Positions 32,971-42,496 of a stretch of 64,000 nucleotides of DNA are shown one piece after another (the first letter of the stretch is position 1; each line of letters opens with the position of its first letter). The notes under the pieces were generated by a model. The model ran no database searches and was not told the origin of the DNA. It was given only the letters and a program-made list of their open reading frames with translations. Made by a program: the position numbers and the translations under genes. This DNA is from Micromonospora sp. ATCC 39149 (lineage in GTDB: Bacteria > Actinomycetota > Actinomycetes > Mycobacteriales > Micromonosporaceae): positions 5,446,592 to 5,510,591 of the forward strand of contig NZ_GG657738.1 of the NCBI RefSeq assembly GCF_000158815.1. The letters are read 5' to 3'.

Positions 32971-34008
32971 ATGCACTTTCCGGACATCCGGCGGGTTGCC
33001 ACGGTCGCCGCGTCTGCCGCGCTCGTTGCGGCGACGGTTCTGGTGGGTACCGGTCCCGCGCAGGCCGCCCCCGGGGGCGGCACCTCCGGCGGCGCGTCGG
33101 TCAGCACGGTGGCGGCGACCACCTCCACCACCGCCCGCAGCGGGCTGACCGCCGCCCAGCAGGCGAGCGACTACTGGACCAAGGAGCGGATGCGCACCGC
33201 GATCTCGGCGGACGTGCTGGTCGAAAAGGCGGGAGCCGTGGCCGGCAAGGGCCTGGGGCCGACCGGGGCGGCCCGCTCCGTGCCGCCGGCCGCGCCCACC
33301 GTCGCACCTGCGGCCAGCCGCGCCAAGTCGCTGGCCAGCGGGGACATCGGTGCCAACGTCGCCGCCTCCACCACCGTCGGCAAGGTCTTCTTCTACAACC
33401 CGGCGGACGGGAGGAACTACGTCTGCTCGGCCGGTGCCGTGAACAGCTCCTCCAAGCTGCTCGTGATGAGCGCCGGGCACTGCGTGCACGGCGGCAGGGG
33501 CGGCCAGTGGATGCAGAACTGGATCTTTGTCCCGCTCTACAACTACGGTGCCGAGCCGTACGGCCGGTGGTCGGCCAAGTACCTGACCGCGTTCAACGCC
33601 TGGATCAACGACAGCAACCTCGAGCGGGACGTCTCGTACATCACCGTGTACCCGAACGCGTCGGGTCAGCGGCTGGTCAACGTGGTCGGCGGCAACGGGC
33701 TCTCGGTCAACTACAGCTACACCCAAGCCGTCACCATTCTCGCCTACCCGGCGGCGCCGCCGTACGACGGCGGGTGGCAGCAGTACTGCCAGGGCACGAC
33801 GTACCGCCCCGGCTCGGAGTACAAGATCGCGCTCAACTGCGGCTTCACGGGCGGCTCCAGCGGTGCGGTCTGGCTACGGCTCTACAACGACGCGTACGGC
33901 TACGTCAACGGCGTCATGAGCACGCTGAACAGTGCCGGCGTGAACAAGAGTCCGTACTTCGACACCGCGGTCATGGACGCCTACAACTCGGTCGCGGCCC
34001 GCGTCTGA
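32971..34008 (+). CDS. secreted trypsin-like serine protease
   Basis: 345 residues from ATG at 32971, placed by GGGAGGGGAA. The signal peptide ends PAQA (about residue 32). A pro-region follows to about 110. The peptidase has SAGHCV for the catalytic His, RDVSYITV for Asp and GGSSGAVW for Ser, in chymotrypsin-fold order, resembling glutamyl/V8-like endopeptidases. It is extracellular, with likely autocatalytic or trans processing of the pro-segment. Two Cys pairs could form disulfides. Confidence 0.88.
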   Translation: MHFPDIRRVATVAASAALVAATVLVGTGPAQAAPGGGTSGGASVSTVAATTSTTARSGLTAAQQASDYWTKERMRTAISADVLVEKAGAVAGKGLGPTGAARSVPPAAPTVAPAASRAKSLASGDIGANVAASTTVGKVFFYNPADGRNYVCSAGAVNSSSKLLVMSAGHCVHGGRGGQWMQNWIFVPLYNYGAEPYGRWSAKYLTAFNAWINDSNLERDVSYITVYPNASGQRLVNVVGGNGLSVNYSYTQAVTILAYPAAPPYDGGWQQYCQGTTYRPGSEYKIALNCGFTGGSSGAVWLRLYNDAYGYVNGVMSTLNSAGVNKSPYFDTAVMDAYNSVAARV

Positions 34009-34030
34009 GTCATCCGATCGGGTGGTGCCC

Positions 34031-34066
34031 GCCCCCGGCCGGGATCCGACGGATCCGGTCGGGGGC
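34031..34066 (+). terminator. hairpin terminator after the protease gene
   Basis: GCCCCCGGCCGGGATCC and GGATCCGGTCGGGGGC form a long, slightly imperfect stem 22 bp after the stop codon at 34008. Confidence 0.7.
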
Positions 34067-34157
34067 GGCGCGCGTCCAAGGGGTGTGGTCGTCCGATGGG
34101 CCGGGGCGTCGAGCCCCGGTTCCGTGTCGCCGCCGGGGCGGCGGAGAGGGGTGCGGA

Positions 34158-34391
34158 ATGAGGCAGGGCTGGGGTGCGGCGGTGGCGGTGGCCGTCGCGG
34201 TGGTCGTGGTCGCCGTCGTGGTTGCCGGGGTGGCCGTCCGCCGGTCCGGGTCGGGGCAGGAGCCGGCGGCACCGCCGGCCTCCGTGGGCGACACCGGCTC
34301 GTCCAGCACGCGGCTGCCGTCCCCGGACGACTCGTACTGGGACCCGGGCCGGATGGGCAGCGCCGAGCCGGCCCCGATGCCCTCCGACTGA
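34158..34391 (+). CDS. 77-aa single-span membrane protein
   Basis: ATG at 34158, preceded by GGAGAGGGG. The span AAVAVAVAVVVVAVVVAGVAV at residues 7-27 is followed by a 48-residue Ser/Pro/Asp-rich outer tail (DDSYWDPGRMGSAEPAP). No family is recognised. The 153-bp gap before rfbB contains no gene. Confidence 0.55.
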   Translation: MRQGWGAAVAVAVAVVVVAVVVAGVAVRRSGSGQEPAAPPASVGDTGSSSTRLPSPDDSYWDPGRMGSAEPAPMPSD

Positions 34392-34544
34392 CCCGGGACG
34401 GGCCCCGCCCGCCGGAGAGGGTGGCGGCGGCCGATTGCCGACCGAGCCGGCCGGGGAGGGCGCGACGACGCCGCCGCGCGGGGCTGCGGCGGGCGGCGGG
34501 CCGGGTTCGGCCCGGGTGCGACCCGGGTCGGTTAGCGTCGCGGC

Positions 34545-35543
34545 ATGGAGCACTTGCTTGTCACCGGGGGTGCGGGGTTCATCGGCGCCAACTTCGTCCG
34601 CCGGGCGCTGGCCGCCCGGCCGGGCCTGCGGCTGACCGTCCTCGACGCGCTCACCTACGCCGGGAACCGGGCGAGCCTCGCCGAGGTGGCAGACCGGATC
34701 GCCTTCGTCCGTGGCGACGTCCGCGACGTCGACCTGGTCGACGCCCTCGTCCAGGACTGCGACACGGTGGTCCACTTCGCCGCCGAGTCCCACGTGGACA
34801 ACTCGTTGCAGGACCCGACCCCGTTCCTGCGTACCAACGTCGAGGGCACGTTCGTGCTGCTGGAGGCGGTCCGTCGGCACGACCGGCGGCTGCACCACGT
34901 CTCCACCGACGAGGTGTTCGGCAGCCTGCCGCTGCACGGCGGCGGGGCGTTCACCGAGGAGACCCGGTACGACCCGTCCAGCCCGTACTCGGCGACGAAG
35001 GCGGCCTCGGACCTGCTGGTCCGGGCGTGGGCCCGGTCGTACGGGCTGCGGGCGACGCTGTCGAACTGCGCGAACAACTACGGGCCGTACCAGAACGTGG
35101 AGAAGTTCCTCCCCCGGCAGATCACCAACGTCCTGCGCGGGCAGCGGCCCAAGCTCTACGGCACCGGCGCGAACGTGCGGGAGTGGACCCACGTCGACGA
35201 CCACAACGACGCCGTCCTGCTGATCCTCGACGCGGGTGTCCTCGGGGAGACGTACCTGATCGGCTCCGGGGCGCAGTGGAGCAACAGGGCCCTGCTGGAG
35301 CTGACCCTGACCCTGCTAGGCCGGCCCGCCGACGACTTCGACCGGGTGCCGGACCGGCCCGCCCACGACCTGCGCTACGCCTGCGACAGCTCCAAGATCC
35401 GCCGGGAACTCGGCTGGCGGCCCCGGCACCCCGACCTGGCCGAGGGGCTGGTCGTCACCATCGACTGGTACCGGCACAACGAGTGGTGGTGGGGGCCGCA
35501 GAAGGCCGCCACGGAGGCCCGCTACGCGGCCATCGGCCGGTAG
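34545..35543 (+). CDS. rfbB: dTDP-glucose 4,6-dehydratase
   Basis: 332 residues. TGGAGFIGANFVRRAL binds NAD; HFAAESHVDNS and HVSTDEVFGSLP give the catalytic Thr/Asp/Glu set; YSATKAASD gives the Tyr and Lys; NNYGPYQNVEKFLPRQI and VREWTHVDDH complete the family pattern. The enzyme converts dTDP-glucose to dTDP-4-keto-6-deoxyglucose for rhamnose or deoxysugar synthesis. The usual rfbA/C/D partners are not adjacent, so it is a stand-alone copy here. Confidence 0.93.
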   Translation: MEHLLVTGGAGFIGANFVRRALAARPGLRLTVLDALTYAGNRASLAEVADRIAFVRGDVRDVDLVDALVQDCDTVVHFAAESHVDNSLQDPTPFLRTNVEGTFVLLEAVRRHDRRLHHVSTDEVFGSLPLHGGGAFTEETRYDPSSPYSATKAASDLLVRAWARSYGLRATLSNCANNYGPYQNVEKFLPRQITNVLRGQRPKLYGTGANVREWTHVDDHNDAVLLILDAGVLGETYLIGSGAQWSNRALLELTLTLLGRPADDFDRVPDRPAHDLRYACDSSKIRRELGWRPRHPDLAEGLVVTIDWYRHNEWWWGPQKAATEARYAAIGR

Positions 35544-35645
35544 CGGCCCGACCGCCGCGCGTCGGGCGTGTAACATACGGTACGACGTACGCTAGGTTGT
35601 CACCCCACGGGCGGCCGATGCCCGTCCGATCACTGAGGAGGCCCA

Positions 35646-38435
35646 GTGCGACTCGGGCGGTTCGCGGTCGTCTTCGAGCCGGGCGACCCGCCCCGGACCG
35701 GCACGGTCAGCTTCTTCGACCCCGCCGGGCACGCGTTGCCCGAGGAGTTCGACGCGCTGGGGGAGGGTGCGGAGCTGGACCTCGCCCTGCCCCTCGACGG
35801 CCCCGTGACGGCGTGGACGGTCCCCGTCCGCGTCGTCCCGGTCGGCGACGCGGTCCGGCAGCTCGTCGCGTTGCGCCACGCCGACGACCCCACCCCCGCC
35901 GCCGCGTTCTGGGCGGCGGTGGCGGTCACCGGCCTGCACCTCGCCGCCCGGGGGCGGATCCTGCCCGGCGTCTCCCCGCAGGGCTGGGACGCCTGGCGGG
36001 TGGGCCCGTTCGACGTCGCCGACGTGGCACGCCTCCGGGCACTCGCGGCGGCGATGCCGCCCGAGGCCCGGGCGGTCCCGGTCGACCCCGGCGCCGAACA
36101 ACTCGTCCTGCCCGAGCCGGAGGCGCTGGTCCGCGCCTTCCTCGACGCGGTGGCCGACACCCTGCCGCGCACCCCGGCCGCGACGTGGCTGACCGGTGAC
36201 GCCCGGTTCACCAGCCTGGAGCCCGAGCCGGCGGACGACCTGCGCGACTGGGCGCGGGACGTCTCGGCCGGCGTCGACACCGGCCTGCGGGTGGCGCTGC
36301 GGTTGCAGGGCCGGGGGGACCTCGACGCCGCGCCGCTGGCCGCCGTGGTGCGGCTGCGCAGCCTCGCCGACCCGACGGTGGTCAGCGACGCGGCGGCCCT
36401 GTGGGAGGGCGACGAGCACGGCTTGGGCGACGGGGCCACCCTGGAGGCGATGCGCGCCGTGCGCCGCGCCGCCGCCGTGTGGCCGCCGCTGGAACGGCTC
36501 CTCGACTCCGCCGCGCCCGTCGAGCTGGAGCTGCTCGACGAGGACCTGGTCGAGCTGCTCGACGGTGCCGAGGCGCGGCTCGCCGCCGCCGGCATCGACA
36601 TCGAGTGGCCGCCGCAGCTCTGCCGCGAGCTGGCCGCCCGGGTGCTGGTCAGCTCCCCGCCGGAGCGGCCCGCCGAGGTGGCGGAATTCCTCCGCTCCGC
36701 CGCGCCGATGCCGCTGAGCTGGCAGCTCACCCTGGCCGGCAACGCGCTGACCGACGCCGAGATGGACCTGGTGGCGAAGTCCCGGCCGATCGTCCGGCTG
36801 CGGGACCGGTGGGTGGCCGTCGGGCCGGAGTTGGCCCGCAAGGCCCGCGAGCGGCAGCTCGCGCCACGCAAGGCGTACGACGCCCTGGCCGCGACGCTGA
36901 TCGCCAGCACCGAGGTCGAGGGCGAGCGGGTCGAGGTGGTCGCCGACGGCTGGCTGGGCGCGCTGCGCGAGCGGATCGCCGAGCCCGACGGTGGCCCCGA
37001 GCCGCTGGCGTCGCCGGAGGGGCTCGACGGCACCCTGCGCGAGTACCAGCTACGCGGCCTGCGCTGGCTGGAGCGGATGACCTCACTCGGCTTCGGTGGC
37101 TGCCTCGCCGACGACATGGGCCTGGGCAAGACCGTCACCGTCATCTCGCTGCACCTGCGCCGCCAGGCGGATCCGGCGACCGCCGGGACCACCCTGGTGA
37201 TCTGCCCCGCGTCGGTGCTCGGCAACTGGGAGCGGGAGATCCGGCGGTTCGCCCCCGGCACCGCGGTCCGCCGGTTCCACGGCACCGACCGGTCCCTCGA
37301 CGGCCTGACCGACGGGTTCGTGCTGACCAGCTACGGCACGATGCGCGTCGACGCCGGCAGCCTCGCCGGCCACGAGTGGGGCATGGTGATCGCCGACGAG
37401 GCGCAGTACGTCAAGAATCGGCTCAGCGGCACCGCGAAGGCGCTGCGGGCGATCCCCGCCCGGGCCCGGGTCACGCTCACCGGCACGCCGGTGGAGAACA
37501 ATCTCTCCGAGCTGTGGGCCATTCTCGACTGGACGACCCCCGGCCTGCTGGACCGGGTCGGCGCGTTCCGGGCGACCTGGGCCCGGCCGATCGAGGTGGA
37601 CCGCGACGGCGCCGCCGTCGAGCGGCTGTCCCGGCTGGTCCGCCCGTTCCTGCTGCGCCGGCGCAAGTCCGACCCCGGGATCGCCCCCGAGCTGCCCCCG
37701 AAGACCGTCACCGACCACCTCGTCCCGCTCACCGGCGAGCAGGCAGCCCTCTACCAGCGGGTGGTCGACGACGTGCTGGCCGAGATCCGGGCCAGCACCA
37801 CCAGCATGGCCCGCCGGGGCCTGGTGCTCAAGCTGCTGGTCGGCCTCAAGCAGGTCTGCAACCACCCGGCGCACTACCTGAAGGAGCCACACGGCCGGCT
37901 CACCGGCCGGTCGGAGAAGTTGCACCTCCTCGACGATCTGCTGGAAACCATCCTCGCCGAGGAGGGCGGCGCGCTGGTCTTCACCCAGTACGTCCAGATG
38001 GCCCGGCTGCTCAAGCGGCACCTGGCCGAGCGGGGCGTGCCGGCGCAGCTCTTGCACGGCGGCACGCCCGTGCCGCAGCGAGAGGAGATGGTGCGCCGGT
38101 TCCAGGCCGGTGAGGTGCCGGTGTTCCTGCTCTCGCTCAAGGCGGCCGGCACCGGCCTCAACCTGACCCGGGCCGACCACGTCATCCACTTCGACCGGTG
38201 GTGGAACCCGGCCGTGGAGGAGCAGGCCACCGACCGCGCGTACCGGATCGGGCAGACCAAGCCGGTGCAGGTGCACCGGCTGATCGCCCAGGGCACCCTG
38301 GAGGACCGGATCGCCGCCCTGCTGGAGTCCAAGCGGGAGCTGGCCGACGCGGTGCTCACCGGCGGCGAGAGCGCCCTGACCGAGCTTTCCGACGCCGAGC
38401 TGCTCCGGCTCGTGCGGCTGCGCGACGAGGGATGA
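35646..38435 (+). CDS. SNF2-family helicase
   Basis: 929 residues from GTG at 35646 (GAGGAGG 7 bp before). Residues 1-450 are a family-specific N-terminal region. ADDMGLGKTVTVISLH (about 488-503) is Walker A, VIADEAQYVKN motif II, TLTGTPVENNLSELW motif III, and LLSLKAAGTGLNLTRADHVI with RAYRIGQTKPVQV motifs V-VI of the SNF2 ATPase. Such bacterial enzymes remodel protein-DNA complexes. The stop overlaps the start of the SWIM-domain gene by 4 bp, so the two are made together and probably act together. Confidence 0.93.
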   Translation: MRLGRFAVVFEPGDPPRTGTVSFFDPAGHALPEEFDALGEGAELDLALPLDGPVTAWTVPVRVVPVGDAVRQLVALRHADDPTPAAAFWAAVAVTGLHLAARGRILPGVSPQGWDAWRVGPFDVADVARLRALAAAMPPEARAVPVDPGAEQLVLPEPEALVRAFLDAVADTLPRTPAATWLTGDARFTSLEPEPADDLRDWARDVSAGVDTGLRVALRLQGRGDLDAAPLAAVVRLRSLADPTVVSDAAALWEGDEHGLGDGATLEAMRAVRRAAAVWPPLERLLDSAAPVELELLDEDLVELLDGAEARLAAAGIDIEWPPQLCRELAARVLVSSPPERPAEVAEFLRSAAPMPLSWQLTLAGNALTDAEMDLVAKSRPIVRLRDRWVAVGPELARKARERQLAPRKAYDALAATLIASTEVEGERVEVVADGWLGALRERIAEPDGGPEPLASPEGLDGTLREYQLRGLRWLERMTSLGFGGCLADDMGLGKTVTVISLHLRRQADPATAGTTLVICPASVLGNWEREIRRFAPGTAVRRFHGTDRSLDGLTDGFVLTSYGTMRVDAGSLAGHEWGMVIADEAQYVKNRLSGTAKALRAIPARARVTLTGTPVENNLSELWAILDWTTPGLLDRVGAFRATWARPIEVDRDGAAVERLSRLVRPFLLRRRKSDPGIAPELPPKTVTDHLVPLTGEQAALYQRVVDDVLAEIRASTTSMARRGLVLKLLVGLKQVCNHPAHYLKEPHGRLTGRSEKLHLLDDLLETILAEEGGALVFTQYVQMARLLKRHLAERGVPAQLLHGGTPVPQREEMVRRFQAGEVPVFLLSLKAAGTGLNLTRADHVIHFDRWWNPAVEEQATDRAYRIGQTKPVQVHRLIAQGTLEDRIAALLESKRELADAVLTGGESALTELSDAELLRLVRLRDEG

Positions 38436-39748
38436 GGAGCCGCGACGTGGACTTCGACTTCGACGAGCCCGACGACGAGCGGGAGCCCGACGACGAGGCG
38501 TCCAGGGACGGGGACGAGCGGCGGGCGCGCAGCTTCCCGAGGTTCGGCCCGGGTAGGCGGATCGGCAAGAAGTTCGCCGACACCTGGTGGGGCAACGCCT
38601 GGATCGAGGCGATGGAGCGCACCGCGCTGGACCCGGAGCAGCTCAGAAAGGGCCGCCGGTATGCCTTCGCCGGCCAGGTCGGACCGGTCACTGTCAGCCC
38701 GGGCCGGATCTCCGCCGCGGTGCACGACGGCGACCAGTACACCGGGCACGAAACGGTCGTGCGCATCGGCACCCTCGGCGAGGCCGAGTGGGACCGGCTG
38801 CTCGACAAGGTCGCCGCGAAAGCCGGACACATCGCCGCCCTGCTCGACCGGGACATGCCGCACGACCTGGTGAACACCGCCGACGACGCCGGGGTGCGCC
38901 TGCTGCCCGGCTACGGCGACCTCGAACCGGAGTGCGACTGCCCGTCCTGGGATCACCCGTGCCGGCACGCCGCCGCGTTGGCGTACCAGGCGGCGTGGCT
39001 GCTCGACCGGGACCCGTTCGTGTTGCTGCTGATGCGCGGGCGGGGTGAGGTGGAGCTGATCGAGGACCTGCGGCGGCGCAACGCCCGCCGGTCCATCGCC
39101 GTCGACGCCGCCGACGGCCCGGCGGGGACCCCGGCCGAGGAGGCGTACGCCGCGCCGCCCGTCGCGCTGCCCGCGCCTCCCGGGCCGGTGACCGGCGAGC
39201 CGCTGGCCCTCGCCCCGCTGCTCGCCGAGCACGAGGCGGCCGGCATCGACGCCGAGGCGTTGGGGGTGCTCGCCGCCGACGCGGCGTCCCGGGCCCGGCA
39301 GCTGCTCGCCTCGACCGGGGCGGAGCTGCCGGCCCCCGAGCCCGATGCCTGGTCCGACGCGGTGCGGCTGGCCGCCCGGATGCCCCGTTCCCCGGCCGCG
39401 AAGCGGCTCGGCGAGGCCAGCGGCCGGGCCGTGGAGCTGCCCCGGGCCGTCCGCGCCTGGGAGTACGCCGGCGCGGCCGGCGTGGACGTCGTCGACGCGG
39501 TGTTCAGCCCACCGAGGGAACTGGTCGCCCGGGCCACCGACGCGCTGCGCGCGGCGGCCCAGGGCGAGGGGGCCGCGCCCGAGGTCAGGAACTGGCGCAA
39601 CCGGTGGACCGTCGGCCGCTACGCGCAGGTGCGCTACGGCCGGGACGGCCGCTGGTACCCGTTCCGCGGGCGTTCGGGGGACTGGTGGCCGGCGGGGCCG
39701 CCAAGCCGAGACCCGGCGGACGCGCTGCTCGACCTGCGGAGGGACTGA
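38432..39748 (+). CDS. SWIM zinc-finger protein partner of the SNF2 helicase
   Basis: 438 residues from ATG at 38432, overlapping the helicase stop (ATGA). An acidic N-terminus and KKFADTWWGNAWIEAMERT lead to the SWIM motif CDCPSWDHPCRHAAAL (about residues 168-183, CxC...CxH), a predicted DNA- or protein-binding zinc finger. The C-terminal half is helical and Ala-rich, ending with GRYAQVRYGRDGRWYPFRGR. The SNF2-SWIM pairing is widespread in actinobacteria, though its role is uncertain. Confidence 0.9.
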   Translation: MRSRDVDFDFDEPDDEREPDDEASRDGDERRARSFPRFGPGRRIGKKFADTWWGNAWIEAMERTALDPEQLRKGRRYAFAGQVGPVTVSPGRISAAVHDGDQYTGHETVVRIGTLGEAEWDRLLDKVAAKAGHIAALLDRDMPHDLVNTADDAGVRLLPGYGDLEPECDCPSWDHPCRHAAALAYQAAWLLDRDPFVLLLMRGRGEVELIEDLRRRNARRSIAVDAADGPAGTPAEEAYAAPPVALPAPPGPVTGEPLALAPLLAEHEAAGIDAEALGVLAADAASRARQLLASTGAELPAPEPDAWSDAVRLAARMPRSPAAKRLGEASGRAVELPRAVRAWEYAGAAGVDVVDAVFSPPRELVARATDALRAAAQGEGAAPEVRNWRNRWTVGRYAQVRYGRDGRWYPFRGRSGDWWPAGPPSRDPADALLDLRRD

Positions 39749-39830
39749 ACGGCTCGACCTGCCGAGGACTGAACGCCCCCGCGGCTCGGTCCCGTACGCG
39801 GTACGGCAGGGAAGGTACGATGGCGGCACT

Positions 39831-40598
39831 ATGTCGAACGCGCGCAAGGGCAGGGTCGATCCCGCCCGCAGCCTGGCCATCCTCTGGCGTACCCGGGAGC
39901 CGGCGAGCCGCAGCGCGGGGCCGGGGCTCAGCGTCGACCGGATCGTCCGAGCGGCGATCGAGATCGCCGACGCCGAAGGGATCGACGCGCTCACCATGCG
40001 CCGGGTCGGCGAGGCGCTGGGGGCCGGGACCATGTCGGTCTACACGTACGTGCCCGGCAAAACCGAACTGCTCGACGTCATGGTCGACACGCTCTACGGC
40101 GAGATGAGCCGCCCGGTCGACGTGCCCGGCGGCTGGCGGGCCCGGCTGGAGAGCATCGCCCGGGAGAACCTGCGGCTCTACCGCGCGCACCCGTGGCTGC
40201 TGCGGGCGGAGACGAGCCGGCCGGTCCTCGGCCCCCACCTGCTCGCCAAGTACGACTACGAGCTCGGCGCCGTGGCCGGCATCGGCCTCGACGACGTCGA
40301 GATGGACGCCGTGCTCACCCTGGTCCTCGGCCACGTCCGGAGCGCGGCGCGCGCCGAGCTGGACGTGGTGAACCTGGAGCGCGAGACCGGCATGACGGAC
40401 GGCCAGTGGTGGCAGTCGCACGCACCCTGGCTGGAGCACTTCATGAAGTCGGGCAGCTACCCGACGGCCGCCCGGGTCGGTACCGCGGCTGGCCAGGCGC
40501 ACGGCGCGGCGTACGGGCCGGAGCACGCGTTCGAGTGGGGCCTGCAACGGGTGCTCGACGGCATCTCGGTGGTAATCGCCGAGCGCCGCGGTGCTTGA
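39831..40598 (+). CDS. TetR/AcrR-family regulator
   Basis: 255 residues. Helix-turn-helix at about 40-85 (IVRAAIEIADAEGIDALTMRRVGEALGAGTMSVYTYV). The C-terminal ligand domain is of the TetR_C_1 type (RAHPWLLRAETSRPVLGPHLLAKYDYEL), usually controlling export or detoxification genes. No target gene is adjacent. ATG at 39831 is supported by the HTH spacing; the ribosome site (GGAAGG at about 39810) is distant. Confidence 0.88.
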   Translation: MSNARKGRVDPARSLAILWRTREPASRSAGPGLSVDRIVRAAIEIADAEGIDALTMRRVGEALGAGTMSVYTYVPGKTELLDVMVDTLYGEMSRPVDVPGGWRARLESIARENLRLYRAHPWLLRAETSRPVLGPHLLAKYDYELGAVAGIGLDDVEMDAVLTLVLGHVRSAARAELDVVNLERETGMTDGQWWQSHAPWLEHFMKSGSYPTAARVGTAAGQAHGAAYGPEHAFEWGLQRVLDGISVVIAERRGA

Positions 40599-40659
40599 AC
40601 CGGGCGGGCCCGGGCGGGAAGCTGTAAGCATCCACGCATGCCGATACATGGAGGTCCGG

Positions 40660-41514
40660 ATGTGCCGCTTCCCCCTGCTCACCCTCCTGCTCGCCATCCC
40701 CCTGCTCGCGCCGCCGGCGGTCGCCCACGCCGCCCCCGCCGGGCCGCCCGGCGCGTCCGTCGAGGTCCTCGCCGCCGCCGCGCCGGCCGGAACCGCGTGG
40801 ACCGTGGACCCGGCCACCGGCCGGACCACCGTCGCCGCCGACGACACGGTCAGCGACAGGGAACTGGCCGCGTTGCGCGCCCGCCTGGCCGCCACCGGCG
40901 CCGTGGTCCGCCGGGAGCCGGGTCGGCTGAGCACCCTCATCGCCGGCGGGCAAACCATCTATGCCGCCGGCGGCGGGCGCTGCTCGCTCGGCGCCAACGT
41001 CCGCAGCGGCAGCACCTACTACTTCGTCACCGCCGGCCACTGCACGACGATCGCCGCCACCTGGTACGCCAACAGCGCGGGCACCAGCGTGCTCGGCTCC
41101 CGCGCCGGCACCAGCTTCCCCGGCAACGACTACGGCATCGTCCGGTACACCTCCACGACGATCGCCCACCCGAGCGCGGTCTACACCTACCCCGGCACGG
41201 TGACCGTCACCGGCACCGCCCCGCCCGTCGTCGGCATGGCGGTCTGCCGCAGCGGCTCCACCACCGGCGTGCGGTGCGGCTCGATCACCGGGCTCAACGC
41301 CACGGTCAACTACGCCGAGGGCTCGGTCTCCGGGCTGATCCGCACCAACATCTGCGCCGAGCCCGGGGACAGCGGCGGCCCGCTCTACGTCGCCGCCACC
41401 GGCAAGATCGTCGGCATCCTCTCCGGCGGCAGCGGCAACTGCACCACCGGCGGCACCACCTACTACCAGCCGATCAACGAGATCCTCGCCGCGTACGGGG
41501 TGACGATCCCGTGA
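40660..41514 (+). CDS. secreted S1E-type (streptogrisin-like) serine protease
   Basis: 284 residues from ATG at 40660, placed by GGAGG at 40650-40654. The signal peptide ends near VAHAAPA, and a short pro-region follows to about 100. The mature protease shows CSLGANV...YYFVTAGHC (His), GNDYGIVRYT (Asp) and CAEPGDSGGPLY (Ser), with three Cys pairs as in alpha-lytic protease/streptogrisins. It is extracellular. The pro-region is shorter than in classic streptogrisins, so folding assistance may differ. Confidence 0.92.
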   Translation: MCRFPLLTLLLAIPLLAPPAVAHAAPAGPPGASVEVLAAAAPAGTAWTVDPATGRTTVAADDTVSDRELAALRARLAATGAVVRREPGRLSTLIAGGQTIYAAGGGRCSLGANVRSGSTYYFVTAGHCTTIAATWYANSAGTSVLGSRAGTSFPGNDYGIVRYTSTTIAHPSAVYTYPGTVTVTGTAPPVVGMAVCRSGSTTGVRCGSITGLNATVNYAEGSVSGLIRTNICAEPGDSGGPLYVAATGKIVGILSGGSGNCTTGGTTYYQPINEILAAYGVTIP

Positions 41515-41533
41515 GCCGGCGAACCGGGCGGCC

Positions 41534-42496
41534 TCACGCGGTGAAGTGCGGGTTCCCCGCCGTCAGCCGCAGCGTGTAGCCGCCCGGCCCCCGGTGCGCC
41601 GTCACGTGGTTGCAGGACTGGTAGGTGATCCACAGGCCGAGGCCGCCGTCCGTGCCGTCGCCGACCGGGAGCAGGCCGGTGAACGGGTCCTTCGGCCCGT
41701 CCCCGCCGTCGCTGACCGTCGCCACCATCCGGTCCGTCCCCACCCACAGCCGCAGGCAGACCGGCGGCCGGCCGTGGCGCATCGCATTGGTCACCGTCTC
41801 GCTGACCGCCACCACCAGGTCCTCCACGTCGTCGGCAGGCAGCCGGCCCCCGTCGGCGGCGTACACGGCGGCGCGGGCCTGCGCCGCCGTCGGCATGAAC
41901 AGCTCGACCACCGGTGGCGTCGACTGGAGCGGGTCGGGCGGCGCCGGCCGATTCTCCCGAAGGTATGTGAACGGGTCCGTGTAGCCGGGGCTGGGCATGC
42001 GCCCCCCGTCCGGAGTGGCGTGCCGGGGATGGGTCCGCGCCACGTCCCGCAGCACCGGCGCGGGCGTGCTGCGGGTGTCGTACGCGCACAAGCTCCACAG
42101 CGGAAAATCGTCGTACGCGTGGTTTATCGCCGACTCGTACCGGGCCCACCAGTCCCAAGTCACCCCCAGGGCGCTCGACGGCAGTTCCCCGACGATCCGG
42201 ATCTGCCGCGCCCCGTCGGCCACGTACCCGGCGAGCATCTCCCGGTAGGACCGGATGGCGGCGGTCGGCCGGGCGTAGAGGTCGCCGCCGGCCAGGAAGA
42301 TGACCCCGCAGCCGGCGGGCAGCGCCCCCCGGAGCAGAGCCGAGTTGCGCGCGCCCAGCGACACCACGGTCGGCTGCCCGGCCTTGACCCCGCCGAGCAG
42401 GAACGGCACCGTGACGGCCAGCAGATCGTCGTCGGAATCGTAGTAGACCGCGTCGTGTAAGTACCCCCGATGCCCGGCTGCGGCGTCCGTTCTCAT
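41534..42496 (-). CDS. RsbA-like anti-sigma regulator: MEDS domain plus HATPase
   Basis: 320 residues from ATG at 42496. Residues 1-170 match a MEDS sensory domain (HDAVYYDSDDDLLAVTVPFLLGGVKAGQPTVVSL, quoted here only in part: GYLHDAVYYDSDDDLLAV). Residues 210-320 are an RsbW/SpoIIAB-like GHKL ATPase with VVAVSETVTNAMRHG as the N box and DGGDG...GGLGLWI as the G boxes. Such proteins are expected to bind and phosphorylate anti-sigma antagonists or sequester a sigma-B-type factor in response to a small-molecule signal. It is translationally coupled to a tiny upstream MEDS/STAS frame. Confidence 0.85.
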   Translation of the reverse strand: MRTDAAAGHRGYLHDAVYYDSDDDLLAVTVPFLLGGVKAGQPTVVSLGARNSALLRGALPAGCGVIFLAGGDLYARPTAAIRSYREMLAGYVADGARQIRIVGELPSSALGVTWDWWARYESAINHAYDDFPLWSLCAYDTRSTPAPVLRDVARTHPRHATPDGGRMPSPGYTDPFTYLRENRPAPPDPLQSTPPVVELFMPTAAQARAAVYAADGGRLPADDVEDLVVAVSETVTNAMRHGRPPVCLRLWVGTDRMVATVSDGGDGPKDPFTGLLPVGDGTDGGLGLWITYQSCNHVTAHRGPGGYTLRLTAGNPHFTA

